Of a DNA stretch of 16,095 nt, positions 1-6,887 are shown piece after piece; the stretch's first letter is position 1; every line of letters begins with the position of its first letter. The notes under the pieces were generated by a model. The model had not been told where the DNA came from, made no database searches, and was given only the letters and a program-made list of their open reading frames with translations. Origin of the DNA: Smithellaceae bacterium (lineage in GTDB: Bacteria; Desulfobacterota; Syntrophia; Syntrophales; Smithellaceae); the NCBI GenBank assembly GCA_028701435.1, contig JAQVQT010000024.1, positions 1-16,095 on the forward strand. Reading direction: 5' to 3'. A program made the translations under genes and the position numbers.

Positions 1-302
1 TGCGGGTGAAAGACATCATTCAAAACGGCGAATCCGAAGGCAAGACCTTTTACGACGTGATGGAGCAGAGCAAGGCGTTCGGAATGATCACGTTCGACAG
101 CTGCATCGTGGATCTCTATTCCAAGGGCCTGATTTCCGAAGAAACCGCCAAAGCCTATGCCTCCAACAAATCGAACGTCAACCGGGGCATTGACGCCATC
201 AAGAACGCCCGCGGCGAGAAAACCACGGATCTCGGGAAGCTGGAAGTGGACAAATCGTACGGCAGGCCCCAGGCCAGCGTCCCTCCCTGGCAGAAAAAAT
301 AA
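1..302 (+). CDS. PilT/PilU-type pilus retraction ATPase, C-terminal fragment (5' end outside window)
   Basis: The open frame enters from the left edge (first full codon at 3) and ends with TAA at 300-302, leaving about 99 residues. The fragment resembles the C-terminal end of PilT/PilU ATPases, the hexameric motors that depolymerise type IV pili at the inner membrane: a short helical stretch, the block FGMITFDSCIVDLYSKGLIS (residues about 25-44 of the fragment), and a tail of basic and helical residues. Walker A, Asp-box and Walker B motifs would lie upstream and cannot be checked. The tail after the helical block is Pro/Gln-rich and probably disordered. The next gene starts 37 nt downstream on the same strand, so the two are probably co-transcribed. 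A related secretion ATPase is a less likely alternative. The family call rests on the C-terminal block only. Confidence 0.75.
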   Translation, partial: RVKDIIQNGESEGKTFYDVMEQSKAFGMITFDSCIVDLYSKGLISEETAKAYASNKSNVNRGIDAIKNARGEKTTDLGKLEVDKSYGRPQASVPPWQKK

Positions 303-327
303 ATGACTGTGCCATGAATTTCGAGCG

Positions 328-333
328 AAGGAG
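328..333 (+). promoter_or_regulatory. Shine-Dalgarno site that fixes the start of the receiver-like gene
   Basis: AAGGAG directly abuts an in-frame ATG at 334 (no spacing) but lies 6 nt before the next in-frame ATG at 340. The second ATG is therefore the likely start. Confidence 0.7.
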
Positions 334-339
334 ATGATT

Positions 340-852
340 ATGTCTGAAGAAAGCGCAGCAGCGGCATCCGGAAACGCGGGGGATGCGTCCGAAGGACGTC
401 CTTTTGGTTTCATTGCGCCCGAAGGGAACACCGCCATGGTTTGTGAGTCGGACGACGCCGTCCGGGGCAAAATCATCAGCGAACTGAAGGGGATGGGATA
501 TGCGGTCGCGGAAGCGAAGTCCGCCCGGGAAGCCCTTCAATTCATGCGGTTTCATATTTTCAGCGCCATTTTCGTGAACGAAAGCTTTGACACGGCCGAA
601 GGCCAGGTCAACAGCGTCCTTGCGTTGCTGGAAGGCCTGTCCATGACCGTTCGCCGGCAGACCTTCGTGGTGCTGATCAGCTCGTCGATGAAGACCATGG
701 ACAACATGATGGCCTACAACAAAAGCGTCAACCTGATTGTCAATAAAAATGATATCGGCGATATCGGACAGGTTTTTAAAAAAGCGCTGGACGAGCACGA
801 AAGCTTTTATCACGTGTACAAGGAAAATCTGCGCAAAGCGGGCAAGGCTTAA
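340..852 (+). CDS. Degenerate receiver-domain (pseudo-receiver) protein
   Basis: 170 residues from the ATG at 340. After a low-complexity Ala/Ser/Gly-rich N-terminus (about 1-30), the rest follows the pattern of a CheY-type receiver: an acidic pair after strand 1 (ESDD, residues 36-39), a Ser/Thr position at the end of strand 4 (VLISSS, 111-116) and a Lys after strand 5 (VNK, Lys136). At the strand 3 position of the phosphorylated Asp the sequence reads SAIFVN, so Asn80 replaces Asp. Phosphotransfer is therefore unlikely and the domain probably acts through protein contacts. It has no DNA-binding or enzymatic output domain. It follows the PilT-like gene by 37 nt and is probably in its operon, which suggests (inference) a role in pilus or motility control. 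The stop codon overlaps that of the convergent TPR gene. Confidence 0.6.
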   Translation: MSEESAAAASGNAGDASEGRPFGFIAPEGNTAMVCESDDAVRGKIISELKGMGYAVAEAKSAREALQFMRFHIFSAIFVNESFDTAEGQVNSVLALLEGLSMTVRRQTFVVLISSSMKTMDNMMAYNKSVNLIVNKNDIGDIGQVFKKALDEHESFYHVYKENLRKAGKA

Positions 853-1796
853 GTGGTTTTGTCCGCCGCATCCGCCAGCCGGAGGGTTTCCGCGGCCTGC
901 TCGAGCTGTCCCATTTCATGATAGGCCCGGGCCAGGTTGATGTAAAAGGGCCGCAGGGCCTCGCGCGCGACGGCTTTTTGAAAGGCGCGCGCCGCGCGGT
1001 CGAAGATTTTTTCTTTCATCAGGGTGTTTCCCAGGCGGTTGTAAAAGGCGCCGGAAGGGCTTCCGGCCCCCGCGGTTTCATAGACGGCCTCGGCTTCGTC
1101 GACGCGTCCCAGCGCGGCGAGCTCGTCTCCCAGGCTGCAAAAATACAGCGGCTGCGAAGGATTAAAGTCAATACACCGCTTCAGAAACCGTATCGCTTCA
1201 TCATGGCGCTTGTCCCGAATATATAAATCCGCGATCCTGAAATAATAGCGGTCCATCTGCTCCGGATCCATGCGGCCGGCCCGCAGGAAGGCCGCTTCTC
1301 CGTCCGGCGCGCGCCCGGCGGCAAAGAGCGCTTCGCCCAGCCGGCACTGGTAATCGGGATTGTCATCTTCGATCCGGGTGAGTTTTTCAAAAATACGGCA
1401 GGCTTCCGAAGCCCGGCCCGCCTGAAGCTGGGCGTTGCCCAGTTCGGCAAGCAGACCAACATCGTCCGGCTGCACGGCGACGGCTTTTTCGCAGACGGCG
1501 ACCAGTTTTTCGAAAAGAGCTTCCTTCTTGTAAATCCGAACGAGTTCATCATAGGCAAAGCCGGTAAAAACCCTGCGCTTCAGTTCCCGCTCCAGGAGCT
1601 CTTCCCAGTATGTAAGGGATTTTTCCTTGTTTCCGCTGTCCCACGAGGCCCAGGCCAGGCGAAGCAGCACGGGTTCCTGGTCCGGGTGGCGGCCGTGAAA
1701 GTCTTCGAGAAGGGCGACGGCTTCGCCGTATTTCCCCTGCCCGAGCAGGCGATCGGCTTCTTCAATCAACGGTTGGGTGGAAGGATCGGTCGTCAT
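849..1796 (-). CDS. Tetratricopeptide repeat (TPR) protein
   Basis: 315 residues starting at the ATG 1796-1794. Nearly the whole chain is made of about eight degenerate 34-residue TPR units with the expected small and aromatic positions, for example GKYGEAVALLE near residue 20, LGNAQLQAGRASEACRIFEK in the middle and YINLARAYHEMGQLEQAAET near the end. There is no signal peptide or membrane segment, so it should be a cytoplasmic protein-protein interaction scaffold with no assignable specific role. No good SD precedes the start. Instead a strong terminator for the upstream selenoprotein gene ends only 5 nt before the start codon. An in-frame TTG at 1880 would read through that hairpin and the upstream gene and is rejected. 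Its stop codon overlaps the stop of the convergent receiver-like gene at CTTAAG. Confidence 0.8.
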   Translation of the reverse strand: MTTDPSTQPLIEEADRLLGQGKYGEAVALLEDFHGRHPDQEPVLLRLAWASWDSGNKEKSLTYWEELLERELKRRVFTGFAYDELVRIYKKEALFEKLVAVCEKAVAVQPDDVGLLAELGNAQLQAGRASEACRIFEKLTRIEDDNPDYQCRLGEALFAAGRAPDGEAAFLRAGRMDPEQMDRYYFRIADLYIRDKRHDEAIRFLKRCIDFNPSQPLYFCSLGDELAALGRVDEAEAVYETAGAGSPSGAFYNRLGNTLMKEKIFDRAARAFQKAVAREALRPFYINLARAYHEMGQLEQAAETLRLADAADKTT

Positions 1797-1801
1797 GGCG
1801 C

Positions 1802-1830
1802 AAAAAAACGGGGGAGAAGGTTCTCCCCCG
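1802..1830 (-). terminator. Rho-independent terminator of the selenoprotein gene
   Basis: A perfect 10-bp inverted repeat (arms 1821-1830 and 1809-1818, two unpaired G/C between) is followed on the - strand by seven T residues (1808-1802). It begins 10 nt after the stop of the HesB/IscA-like gene and ends 5 nt before the start codon of the TPR gene, so it could act as an attenuator for the latter. Confidence 0.85.
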
Positions 1831-1839
1831 GAATGTGGT

Positions 1840-2151
1840 TCAGCAGCTGCATGAACCGCAGCCGCCTTCCGCTGCGGCAAGGCTGGATGTTAATTTAAAG
1901 CCTGCTCCCTGCGGGGTTGTAATGAAATCAATGTTAATCGGTTTTGCCTGACTGAAGAGGTCTTTTTCAATGACAAATTTGGTTCCCTTTTCGTCAATCA
2001 CTTCATCGTCGTTTTTCGGCTCATCCAGAGCCATGCCCAGAGAGGGCCCGGATCAACCAATGGACATGGTGATGCGGATGGCCGCATCCGCGCTTTTGTC
2101 CTTGAGAAAATCCTTGATGACCTCCGAGGCCTTGTCTGTAACTGTCAGCAT
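1840..2151 (-). CDS. HesB/IscA-like selenoprotein (in-frame TGA read as selenocysteine)
   Basis: Reading from the ATG at 2151, with SD AAGGAGG 7 nt upstream, gives 103 codons with one in-frame TGA at 2055-2053 (codon 33) and a final TGA at 1842-1840. The translation is continuous HesB/IscA family on both sides of the TGA: MLTVTDKASEVIKDFLKD at the N-terminus, IG-U-SGPSLGMALDEP around the TGA, and GGCGSCSC at the C-terminus (Cys98, Cys101, Cys103). In A-type Fe-S carrier proteins the U position is the first conserved Cys (normally G-C-SG), which with the C-terminal Cys pair binds iron or the cluster. Sec in place of this Cys has been described for HesB-like proteins in prokaryotic selenoproteome surveys. 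A SECIS-like hairpin follows the TGA. Taken as a plain stop, the TGA would leave a 64-residue call starting at 2034 without the N-terminal third. A sequencing error or true nonsense mutation of a TGC/TGT codon is the alternative. Confidence 0.85.
2017..2033 (-). promoter_or_regulatory. Candidate bacterial SECIS hairpin
   Basis: On the - strand the segment forms GGCTC (2032-2028), loop TGGAT (2027-2023), GAGCC (2022-2018), extended by a U-G pair (2033/2017). The loop starts 26 nt after the TGA and has G at its second position. Bacterial SECIS elements are small stem-loops roughly 16-37 nt downstream of the Sec UGA with a G among the first two loop bases, so distance and loop both fit. No structure calculation was run. 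Confidence 0.65.
2053..2055 (-). other. Selenocysteine (UGA) codon 33
   Basis: The TGA is in frame within the HesB/IscA-like gene at the position of the family's conserved metal-binding Cys. Coding continuity is preserved on both sides, and a SECIS-like hairpin follows. Confidence 0.8.
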
Positions 2152-2158
2152 TTAGTGT

Positions 2159-2165
2159 CCTCCTT
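2159..2165 (-). promoter_or_regulatory. Strong Shine-Dalgarno of the selenoprotein gene
   Basis: AAGGAGG on the - strand lies 7 nt before the ATG at 2151. It argues that translation begins there, upstream of the in-frame TGA, and not at the internal ATG at 2034, which has no comparable site. Confidence 0.8.
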
Positions 2166-2169
2166 ACGG

Positions 2170-2187
2170 GATGCCGTCTGCGGCATC
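2170..2187 (-). repeat. Hairpin in the 5' leader of the selenoprotein gene
   Basis: GATGCCG and CGGCATC form a perfect 7-bp stem with a 4-nt loop, ending 4 nt upstream of the SD. There is no T-tract, so it is not a terminator. It may affect mRNA stability or translation (inference). Confidence 0.5.
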
Positions 2188-2291
2188 AAACTTTGCAATA
2201 ACTTATTCATAAACCGTCCGTTGTCAATTACATTTTTGCCTGGGATCATCAAGTATAGGATTTACATAAGGAAAAGAACGTTTTGTTTTTG

Positions 2292-2321
2292 TTGACATTC
2301 CCCGAGCATCTCCTTTATGAT
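2292..2321 (+). promoter_or_regulatory. Sigma70-type promoter for the transglutaminase-like gene
   Basis: A perfect -35 TTGACA (2292-2297) and a -10 TATGAT (2316-2321) are separated by 18 nt. Transcription would start near 2328, about 29 nt before the ATG at 2357. Confidence 0.6.
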
Positions 2322-2356
2322 TGGGACGTTTAAATATTCGACAGGAGAGACCCGCT

Positions 2357-4165
2357 ATGCTCAAATACCTGAAAGCCGCTCTGATTGTATTGCTGTTGCT
2401 TGCCGCTTTACCGGCTTTGGCCGAGAACTTTACGGTCAAGGGGGAGATGGACTCGACGATTCATTACGAATTGCAGCACCAGATCGTGGCCGGCGATTCG
2501 ATGAAAAGATTGATCATGAGTTTTGTCGAGCCGTCCAGCTTTGATTCTCCAACCTACAGCCAGAAAATCACCAATTTCAAAATGACGTTCAGACCCGACG
2601 CCCAGGAGAAAAAAACCATTCGGGACGCCCGCGGCAATAAAACCATTCAGGCCACCTGGACCGATGTTCCGGGAAGCATTGATGCGGTGGTGTCGTTTGA
2701 CGCGCAAACCAGCACCGGCCTGAAAGCGATTGACTCCGTTGCGCCTTTTCCGCTCGCTTCCGTCCCCGGCAATCTGAAGGACTATCTGCAGGCCTCGGAG
2801 CAGGTGCAGACGAATGATCCGGCCATTCACGAGCTTTCCCAGAAACTGACGCGGGGGTCAAAAACGCAGTTCGAAGCCGTGCAGAAAGTGGTGAGCTATG
2901 TGGTGGACCATGTCCGCTACGTCAACCCCCCGGTTCGGTATGACGCGCTTTACGCGCTCAGCACCGGCAAGGGAAACTGCCAGAACTACTCTCATCTGAC
3001 CGCGGCGCTCCTGCGCAACGCGGGGGTGCCGGTGCGGATTGTCAACGGCGTCACGATGAACCAGCCGTTTAACGTGTCCTGGGAAAAAGGCACGCTGACC
3101 TTTAAGATGGGACAGGGCAGGCACTCCTGGGTGGAAGTCTGGTATCCCGATCTGGGGTGGATTCCCTATGATCCGCAAAATATGCAGTTTTTCATTTCCA
3201 ACCGCTTTGTGCGCATCGAAGTCGGCGTGGACAACAACGAAACCAAAAATGACGGTCTGGTTCGCTGGGCCCAGAGCGCCGGGGCGCGCAGCAAGCCCAC
3301 ACTGCAGGAAACCATCGGCGGAAATTTCCTTTCCGATGCCACCAAAGTGACTGCGCAGCGCCAGAATTACGGTCCGAAAAACCTGCTTTTGGGGCCGAAT
3401 GTTGTGGCCCGCCTGGAGATCCCTTCCGCGCCCGAACCCGCTCCGCCCGTACCGGTTCCGCCGGTTCCCGCGCCTCCTGCTCCTCCTGCGGTTGTGCCTC
3501 CGGCTCCCACACCCCCGGTTGTGGTGCCGCCGGTTCCCGCGCCTGAACCACCAAAGCCTGCGCCTCCGATGAAGCCTCCCAAAGCCTGGGAGTACAAGGC
3601 GCCTTTCGTTTTCGGCAATCTGGAATATCCGGAAAATGTAGATTTTGCGTTTCCCCGCGAAACCAAAGCCAAAGGCAAGGATTCCTTTGAAATGTCGAGA
3701 AACTTCCTGGTGGAAACATCGGAGTACGTGACCACCAACGCGACGCAGTATGCCCAGGTTGTGGAACTGGCCAAGCCGGTGACGATCGATAAGGTGGGGC
3801 TGGCTCTGCACAAATTCGGAGGCGAGGGCTGGATCTGGGTGGATATTTTCAAGGATCAGGACGGCAAGCCGGGCGATATTTTGCACACGACGCAGATGAT
3901 CAGCCTGGATGATATTTCCGGCAAGCCCGGTTACCGCTGGGTGGATTTCAAATTCAGCGACCGCGAGAAACCGGTTTTGATGCCCGGCGCCTACTGGATC
4001 GCTCTGGGATTTTCGGGAACGCCGATTATGAACTGGTTTTATACCTACGGCAAGCCGGTCGGGCCGGTTTACGGCACCCGCTACAAGAGCGTCTTTGCCC
4101 AGGACTGGAGCGGCGCGCTCAATTATGAATTCAACTACCGGGTGGTCGGACTGACGGTGAAATGA
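2357..4165 (+). CDS. Secreted transglutaminase-like (cysteine protease fold) protein with Pro-rich linker
   Basis: 602 residues from the ATG at 2357, with SD AGGAGA 8 nt upstream; in-frame TTG at 2321 lies inside the promoter and is rejected. A Sec signal peptide is clear: MLKYLK, a Leu/Ala-rich core, and ALPALA with cleavage after residue 22. The transglutaminase-like core (about 165-275) shows all three catalytic residues: Cys208 in GKGNCQNYS, His256 in GRHSWVEVW and Asp272 in PYDPQ. Residues 355-410 are a Pro/Val/Ala-rich linker (PAPP/PVPP repeats). The C-terminal domain (411-602) is rich in aromatic and beta-prone residues and may bind a ligand or surface, but I do not recognise it. The protein should be periplasmic or exported. 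Whether it cross-links, hydrolyses peptides or deamidates cannot be read from the sequence. The stop abuts that of the convergent gene (TGATCA). Confidence 0.85.
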   Translation: MLKYLKAALIVLLLLAALPALAENFTVKGEMDSTIHYELQHQIVAGDSMKRLIMSFVEPSSFDSPTYSQKITNFKMTFRPDAQEKKTIRDARGNKTIQATWTDVPGSIDAVVSFDAQTSTGLKAIDSVAPFPLASVPGNLKDYLQASEQVQTNDPAIHELSQKLTRGSKTQFEAVQKVVSYVVDHVRYVNPPVRYDALYALSTGKGNCQNYSHLTAALLRNAGVPVRIVNGVTMNQPFNVSWEKGTLTFKMGQGRHSWVEVWYPDLGWIPYDPQNMQFFISNRFVRIEVGVDNNETKNDGLVRWAQSAGARSKPTLQETIGGNFLSDATKVTAQRQNYGPKNLLLGPNVVARLEIPSAPEPAPPVPVPPVPAPPAPPAVVPPAPTPPVVVPPVPAPEPPKPAPPMKPPKAWEYKAPFVFGNLEYPENVDFAFPRETKAKGKDSFEMSRNFLVETSEYVTTNATQYAQVVELAKPVTIDKVGLALHKFGGEGWIWVDIFKDQDGKPGDILHTTQMISLDDISGKPGYRWVDFKFSDREKPVLMPGAYWIALGFSGTPIMNWFYTYGKPVGPVYGTRYKSVFAQDWSGALNYEFNYRVVGLTVK

Positions 4166-4744
4166 TCACGGGCGGCCCTCGCTCTCCGAGGCAAGCTTTT
4201 GCCGGGCCAAAGCCAGCGTTTCGTCGAAGCGCTTTTCCAGGTTGGCATTGGCGCCCCGCAGGCCGTCGATGACATTCCGGGCCCACTCTAAATAGTCGAT
4301 TCTCCTCGTGAGCGGCCAACCGTCCGGCGGGGCAAAAGCGATATCGTGAATGTTGCAGATTTTATCGGCCAGCTTGATCTGTTTGGCGCGAGGCGACAAC
4401 CGGGGGGAGTGGGCAATCTGTTTGAGTTTTCTTTCCTGTTTGGGCAGGCTTTTGTCGTCGCTCATTTCCATCACCAGACCCAGAACGTCGTCGCCGAAAA
4501 GGGCTCGGATTTCTTCCGGATTTGTGTCCGTGTCTTCAATCGTGTCGTGAAGAATCGCGGCCAGAATCGCGGCTTCGTCATGAACGCCGCCGACCGTCCA
4601 TAAAAGACAGGCGACCTCAATCGGATGGTTGATATACGGCGACGCGGCCGAATCCTTTCTTCGCTGATCGCGGTGCTTTCCCGCTGAAAAATTCAGAGCC
4701 TGCAGGAATAAGGTCAGGTCGCCTTGCGGAGGTTGCGGTTTCAT
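4166..4744 (-). CDS. MESH1-like small alarmone hydrolase (RelA/SpoT-type HD domain)
   Basis: 192 residues from the ATG at 4744. The whole length aligns by eye with the metazoan MESH1 type of (p)ppGpp 3'-pyrophosphohydrolase: KHRDQRRKD...PYINHP near residues 23-41, AILHDTIEDTDT (63-74), DDKSLPKQERK (96-106) and IKLADKICNIHD (123-134). The Mn-binding HD-domain ligands are present as His40, His66, Asp67 and Asp127, with the catalytic Glu70-Asp71 pair. There is no synthetase, TGS or ACT domain, so it is a hydrolase-only enzyme. Degradation of (p)ppGpp is expected; MESH1 also acts on NADPH, so the physiological substrate is open. The start is uncertain, since upstream in-frame ATGs at 4756 and 4789 exist and none has a clear SD. 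4744 best fits the family's length of about 180 residues. Confidence 0.85.
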   Translation of the reverse strand: MKPQPPQGDLTLFLQALNFSAGKHRDQRRKDSAASPYINHPIEVACLLWTVGGVHDEAAILAAILHDTIEDTDTNPEEIRALFGDDVLGLVMEMSDDKSLPKQERKLKQIAHSPRLSPRAKQIKLADKICNIHDIAFAPPDGWPLTRRIDYLEWARNVIDGLRGANANLEKRFDETLALARQKLASESEGRP

Positions 4745-4884
4745 GGTCTTGAGCATACCACAGGCGGGTTGCTCCCGCAAATCCGTCATCGCGCCGCGAT
4801 GTCTGACGCACAACAGGCGGGTTTGTGATTATCCGGGATCTGTGCTAAACGACTTCGCAGACAACGAGAACCGGTGAAATTTTG

Positions 4885-5793
4885 ATGATCGAAAACAACG
4901 ACAAAATCCTTTTTGAAAAACCGGATCTTGCGCTTTTGCGCAAAGATCACTCGGTGTTCGATATGCATTTTCACACCTGCCGCACGGACGGCCGCGACAG
5001 CGTGCAGGCGATCGCAAAACGGGCGCGGGCCCTGGGCGTGGGGGTTGCCATTACCGATCATAATGACATCGCGAGCGCTCTGGAAATGGGCCAATACCGG
5101 GATGTCCCCTCCATTCCCGGCATCGAAATCACCTCCCGTGAAGGCACGCACATTCTGGTGTATTTTTATGAGCGCCGGCATTTGAAAAAGTTTTATACGA
5201 AATATATTCAGCCTTTTCTGGGCCGGGAGATCATGAGCTCCACAAGGCTCTCCATGGAAGAGATCGTGCATTCGGCAAAGCTTTTTCCCTCCGTCACGAT
5301 TTTTCCGCACCCCTACTGCGTGGCCTACACGGGAATCTGCAACCTGAATTTCGAGCAGTCCCGGCTGGAGCGCCTGCTCGACGCCGTGGACGGCGTGGAA
5401 GTGATCAACGCCGAAAATATTCACCGCTGGAATTTGCGCTGCGCGCTGCTGGGGATTTACCTGAAAAAAGCGATCACCGGCGGCAGCGACGGCCACTCCC
5501 TGTATCATATGGGCAAGGTCGTCACGTATGCCGGCTGCGAACCCTCGGGCCCCGCAATGCTGGATGCAATAAAAAACGGAAGCGCCCGGGTGATCGGCAA
5601 GGAGATCAATCTGTTTCGAAAAGTGGCCGCCGGCACGTCGAAGCTGAATGTGCCCGTCGCGGCTTACCCGGAGCTGCTGGGGAAAAATATCCGCTATAGT
5701 TACCGGCTGATTCACGTCAAATCCATCCTGATCCGGAGGCAGCTCCAACTTCGCATGTACCGCAGGAGAAACAGGCTTCATCCACTGAGGTAA
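4885..5793 (+). CDS. PHP-domain metal-dependent phosphoesterase
   Basis: 302 residues from the ATG at 4885; a GGTGA element lies 7 nt upstream, and the TTG just before it is not needed. The PHP metal-ligand motifs appear in order: His28-x-His30 (FDMHFHT), Asp58-His59 (ITDHND), Glu81 (PGIEIT), His142 (FPHPY) and Asp202-x-His204 (GGSDGHS). The family hydrolyses phosphoester or phosphate-ester bonds using a trinuclear metal site, as in polymerase-associated PHP, histidinol phosphatase and the nucleoside bisphosphatase/RNase AM types; the substrate here cannot be fixed. The C-terminal 60 residues are very basic (several RRR/RR pairs), which could indicate nucleic acid or membrane contact. The AI-2E family permease begins 14 nt after the stop, and its SD touches the stop codon, so they form one operon. 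Confidence 0.85.
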   Translation: MIENNDKILFEKPDLALLRKDHSVFDMHFHTCRTDGRDSVQAIAKRARALGVGVAITDHNDIASALEMGQYRDVPSIPGIEITSREGTHILVYFYERRHLKKFYTKYIQPFLGREIMSSTRLSMEEIVHSAKLFPSVTIFPHPYCVAYTGICNLNFEQSRLERLLDAVDGVEVINAENIHRWNLRCALLGIYLKKAITGGSDGHSLYHMGKVVTYAGCEPSGPAMLDAIKNGSARVIGKEINLFRKVAAGTSKLNVPVAAYPELLGKNIRYSYRLIHVKSILIRRQLQLRMYRRRNRLHPLR

Positions 5794-5807
5794 AGGAGAC
5801 CCATCCG

Positions 5808-6887
5808 ATGTTCAACAAACTGCTGGCCGGTTTTCCCCTGCTGATCTTTTTTCTGGTCCTGGGTGCGGTGACCTGGCTTCTGGGCGACATTCTGAAGCCG
5901 TTTTTCTTTGCGATCTTCTGGTCGGTTCTGCTGGCGGCGATTTTTGACCCTGTCAACGAATGGCTGCGGCGGAAGTTTAAAAACCCGAACGTCTCGGCGG
6001 GGATGGCGCTGGCGGTGGTTCTTTTCACGCTGATTCTTCCGGTCGGGCTGATTCTCAGCCTGCTCATCGGGCAATCCCTTGATCTCTATCAGTCCATGAA
6101 TCAAGACGGCGGTTCGTGGATGCAAACCATTGCCGGCTTTCTGCAGTCCGTCAGCAGCCATCCCCTGCTGGCTCGTTTTCAGCCGGATCATGAATTCATC
6201 ACGGGTAAATCCGTCGAACTTTTAAAAACCTTTACCGAATTTCTGATCAAGAATCTGTCGGCGTTTACACAGAATACGGTGGTTTTCCTGGTCAAGTTCG
6301 CCGTAGCGCTCTACTGCCTGTTTTATTTTTTCCGCGACGGGAAGCAGTTGTTTGAAAGCATTGTACGCCATCTGCCGGTGGATAAAACCCATATCCATAC
6401 CTTTACGTCCGAATTTCTCGTTACGTCGAAGGCCGCGCTGAAATTCACTTTTGTCATCGGCGGCATTCAGGGTCTCCTGGGGGGGCTGGTTTTCTATTTT
6501 ACGGGAATCAGCAATCCGCTGGTCTGGGGTGTGCTGATGGTCGGATTGTCCATTGTGCCCGCCGTCGGCAACGCGATCATCTGGGTGCCGGCCGGCATCC
6601 TCATGCTCGTGACGGGGCATGTCTGGCAGGGGGTCACCATCCTGTTTTTCGGCGTCGTCGTGATCAGTTCCGTGGACAACCTGCTCAGGCCGCTTCTGCT
6701 GGGCAAGGACATCCAGATGCACCCGCTGCTGATCTTTCTGTCCACACTGGGCGGCATCGCTGTTTTCGGTTTTTCGGGCTTTGTTCTCGGGCCGGTGGTC
6801 GCCTCCTTTTTTCTGGCCAGTTGGAAATTGTTTCTGGATCTTTCTTCCGAGGCAAAAACCAATCCGTCCGGGGGAGGGGCCGAGTGA
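5808..6887 (+). CDS. AI-2E/PerM (YdiK-like) family membrane transporter
   Basis: 359 residues from the ATG at 5808; SD AAAGGAG overlaps the stop of the PHP gene, 9 nt from the start. The layout is that of the AI-2E/PerM family: two N-terminal helices (about 8-46), a third (62-88), a long hydrophilic stretch (90-150), then helices at about 155-175, 212-232, 236-262, 266-288 and 303-340. Family landmarks are the Phe-rich YCLFYFFRDG segment (169-178), SIVPAVGNAIIWVPAG (248-263) and VDNLLRPLLLGK (289-300). Members export small molecules or exchange Na+/H+. Autoinducer-2 export is known for only one member, so a quorum-sensing role should not be assumed. Co-transcription with the PHP gene suggests related functions, but the sequence does not show which. 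Confidence 0.85.
   Translation: MFNKLLAGFPLLIFFLVLGAVTWLLGDILKPFFFAIFWSVLLAAIFDPVNEWLRRKFKNPNVSAGMALAVVLFTLILPVGLILSLLIGQSLDLYQSMNQDGGSWMQTIAGFLQSVSSHPLLARFQPDHEFITGKSVELLKTFTEFLIKNLSAFTQNTVVFLVKFAVALYCLFYFFRDGKQLFESIVRHLPVDKTHIHTFTSEFLVTSKAALKFTFVIGGIQGLLGGLVFYFTGISNPLVWGVLMVGLSIVPAVGNAIIWVPAGILMLVTGHVWQGVTILFFGVVVISSVDNLLRPLLLGKDIQMHPLLIFLSTLGGIAVFGFSGFVLGPVVASFFLASWKLFLDLSSEAKTNPSGGGAE

Noticed and set aside
1840..2034. A stand-alone 64-residue protein starting at the ATG at 2034
   Set aside because: It has no SD, lacks the N-terminal third of the HesB/IscA fold, and the family sequence continues upstream through the TGA to a strong SD and ATG at 2151.
2196..2227. Promoter for the selenoprotein gene with TTGACA (2227-2222, - strand)
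   Set aside because: The -35 is perfect, but no acceptable -10 lies 15-19 nt downstream, so only half a promoter is supported.
3192..3886. Long open frames opposite the Pro-rich part of the transglutaminase gene
   Set aside because: They mirror a GC-rich, repetitive coding stretch, have low-complexity His/Arg/Gly-rich translations, and have no SD or family motif.
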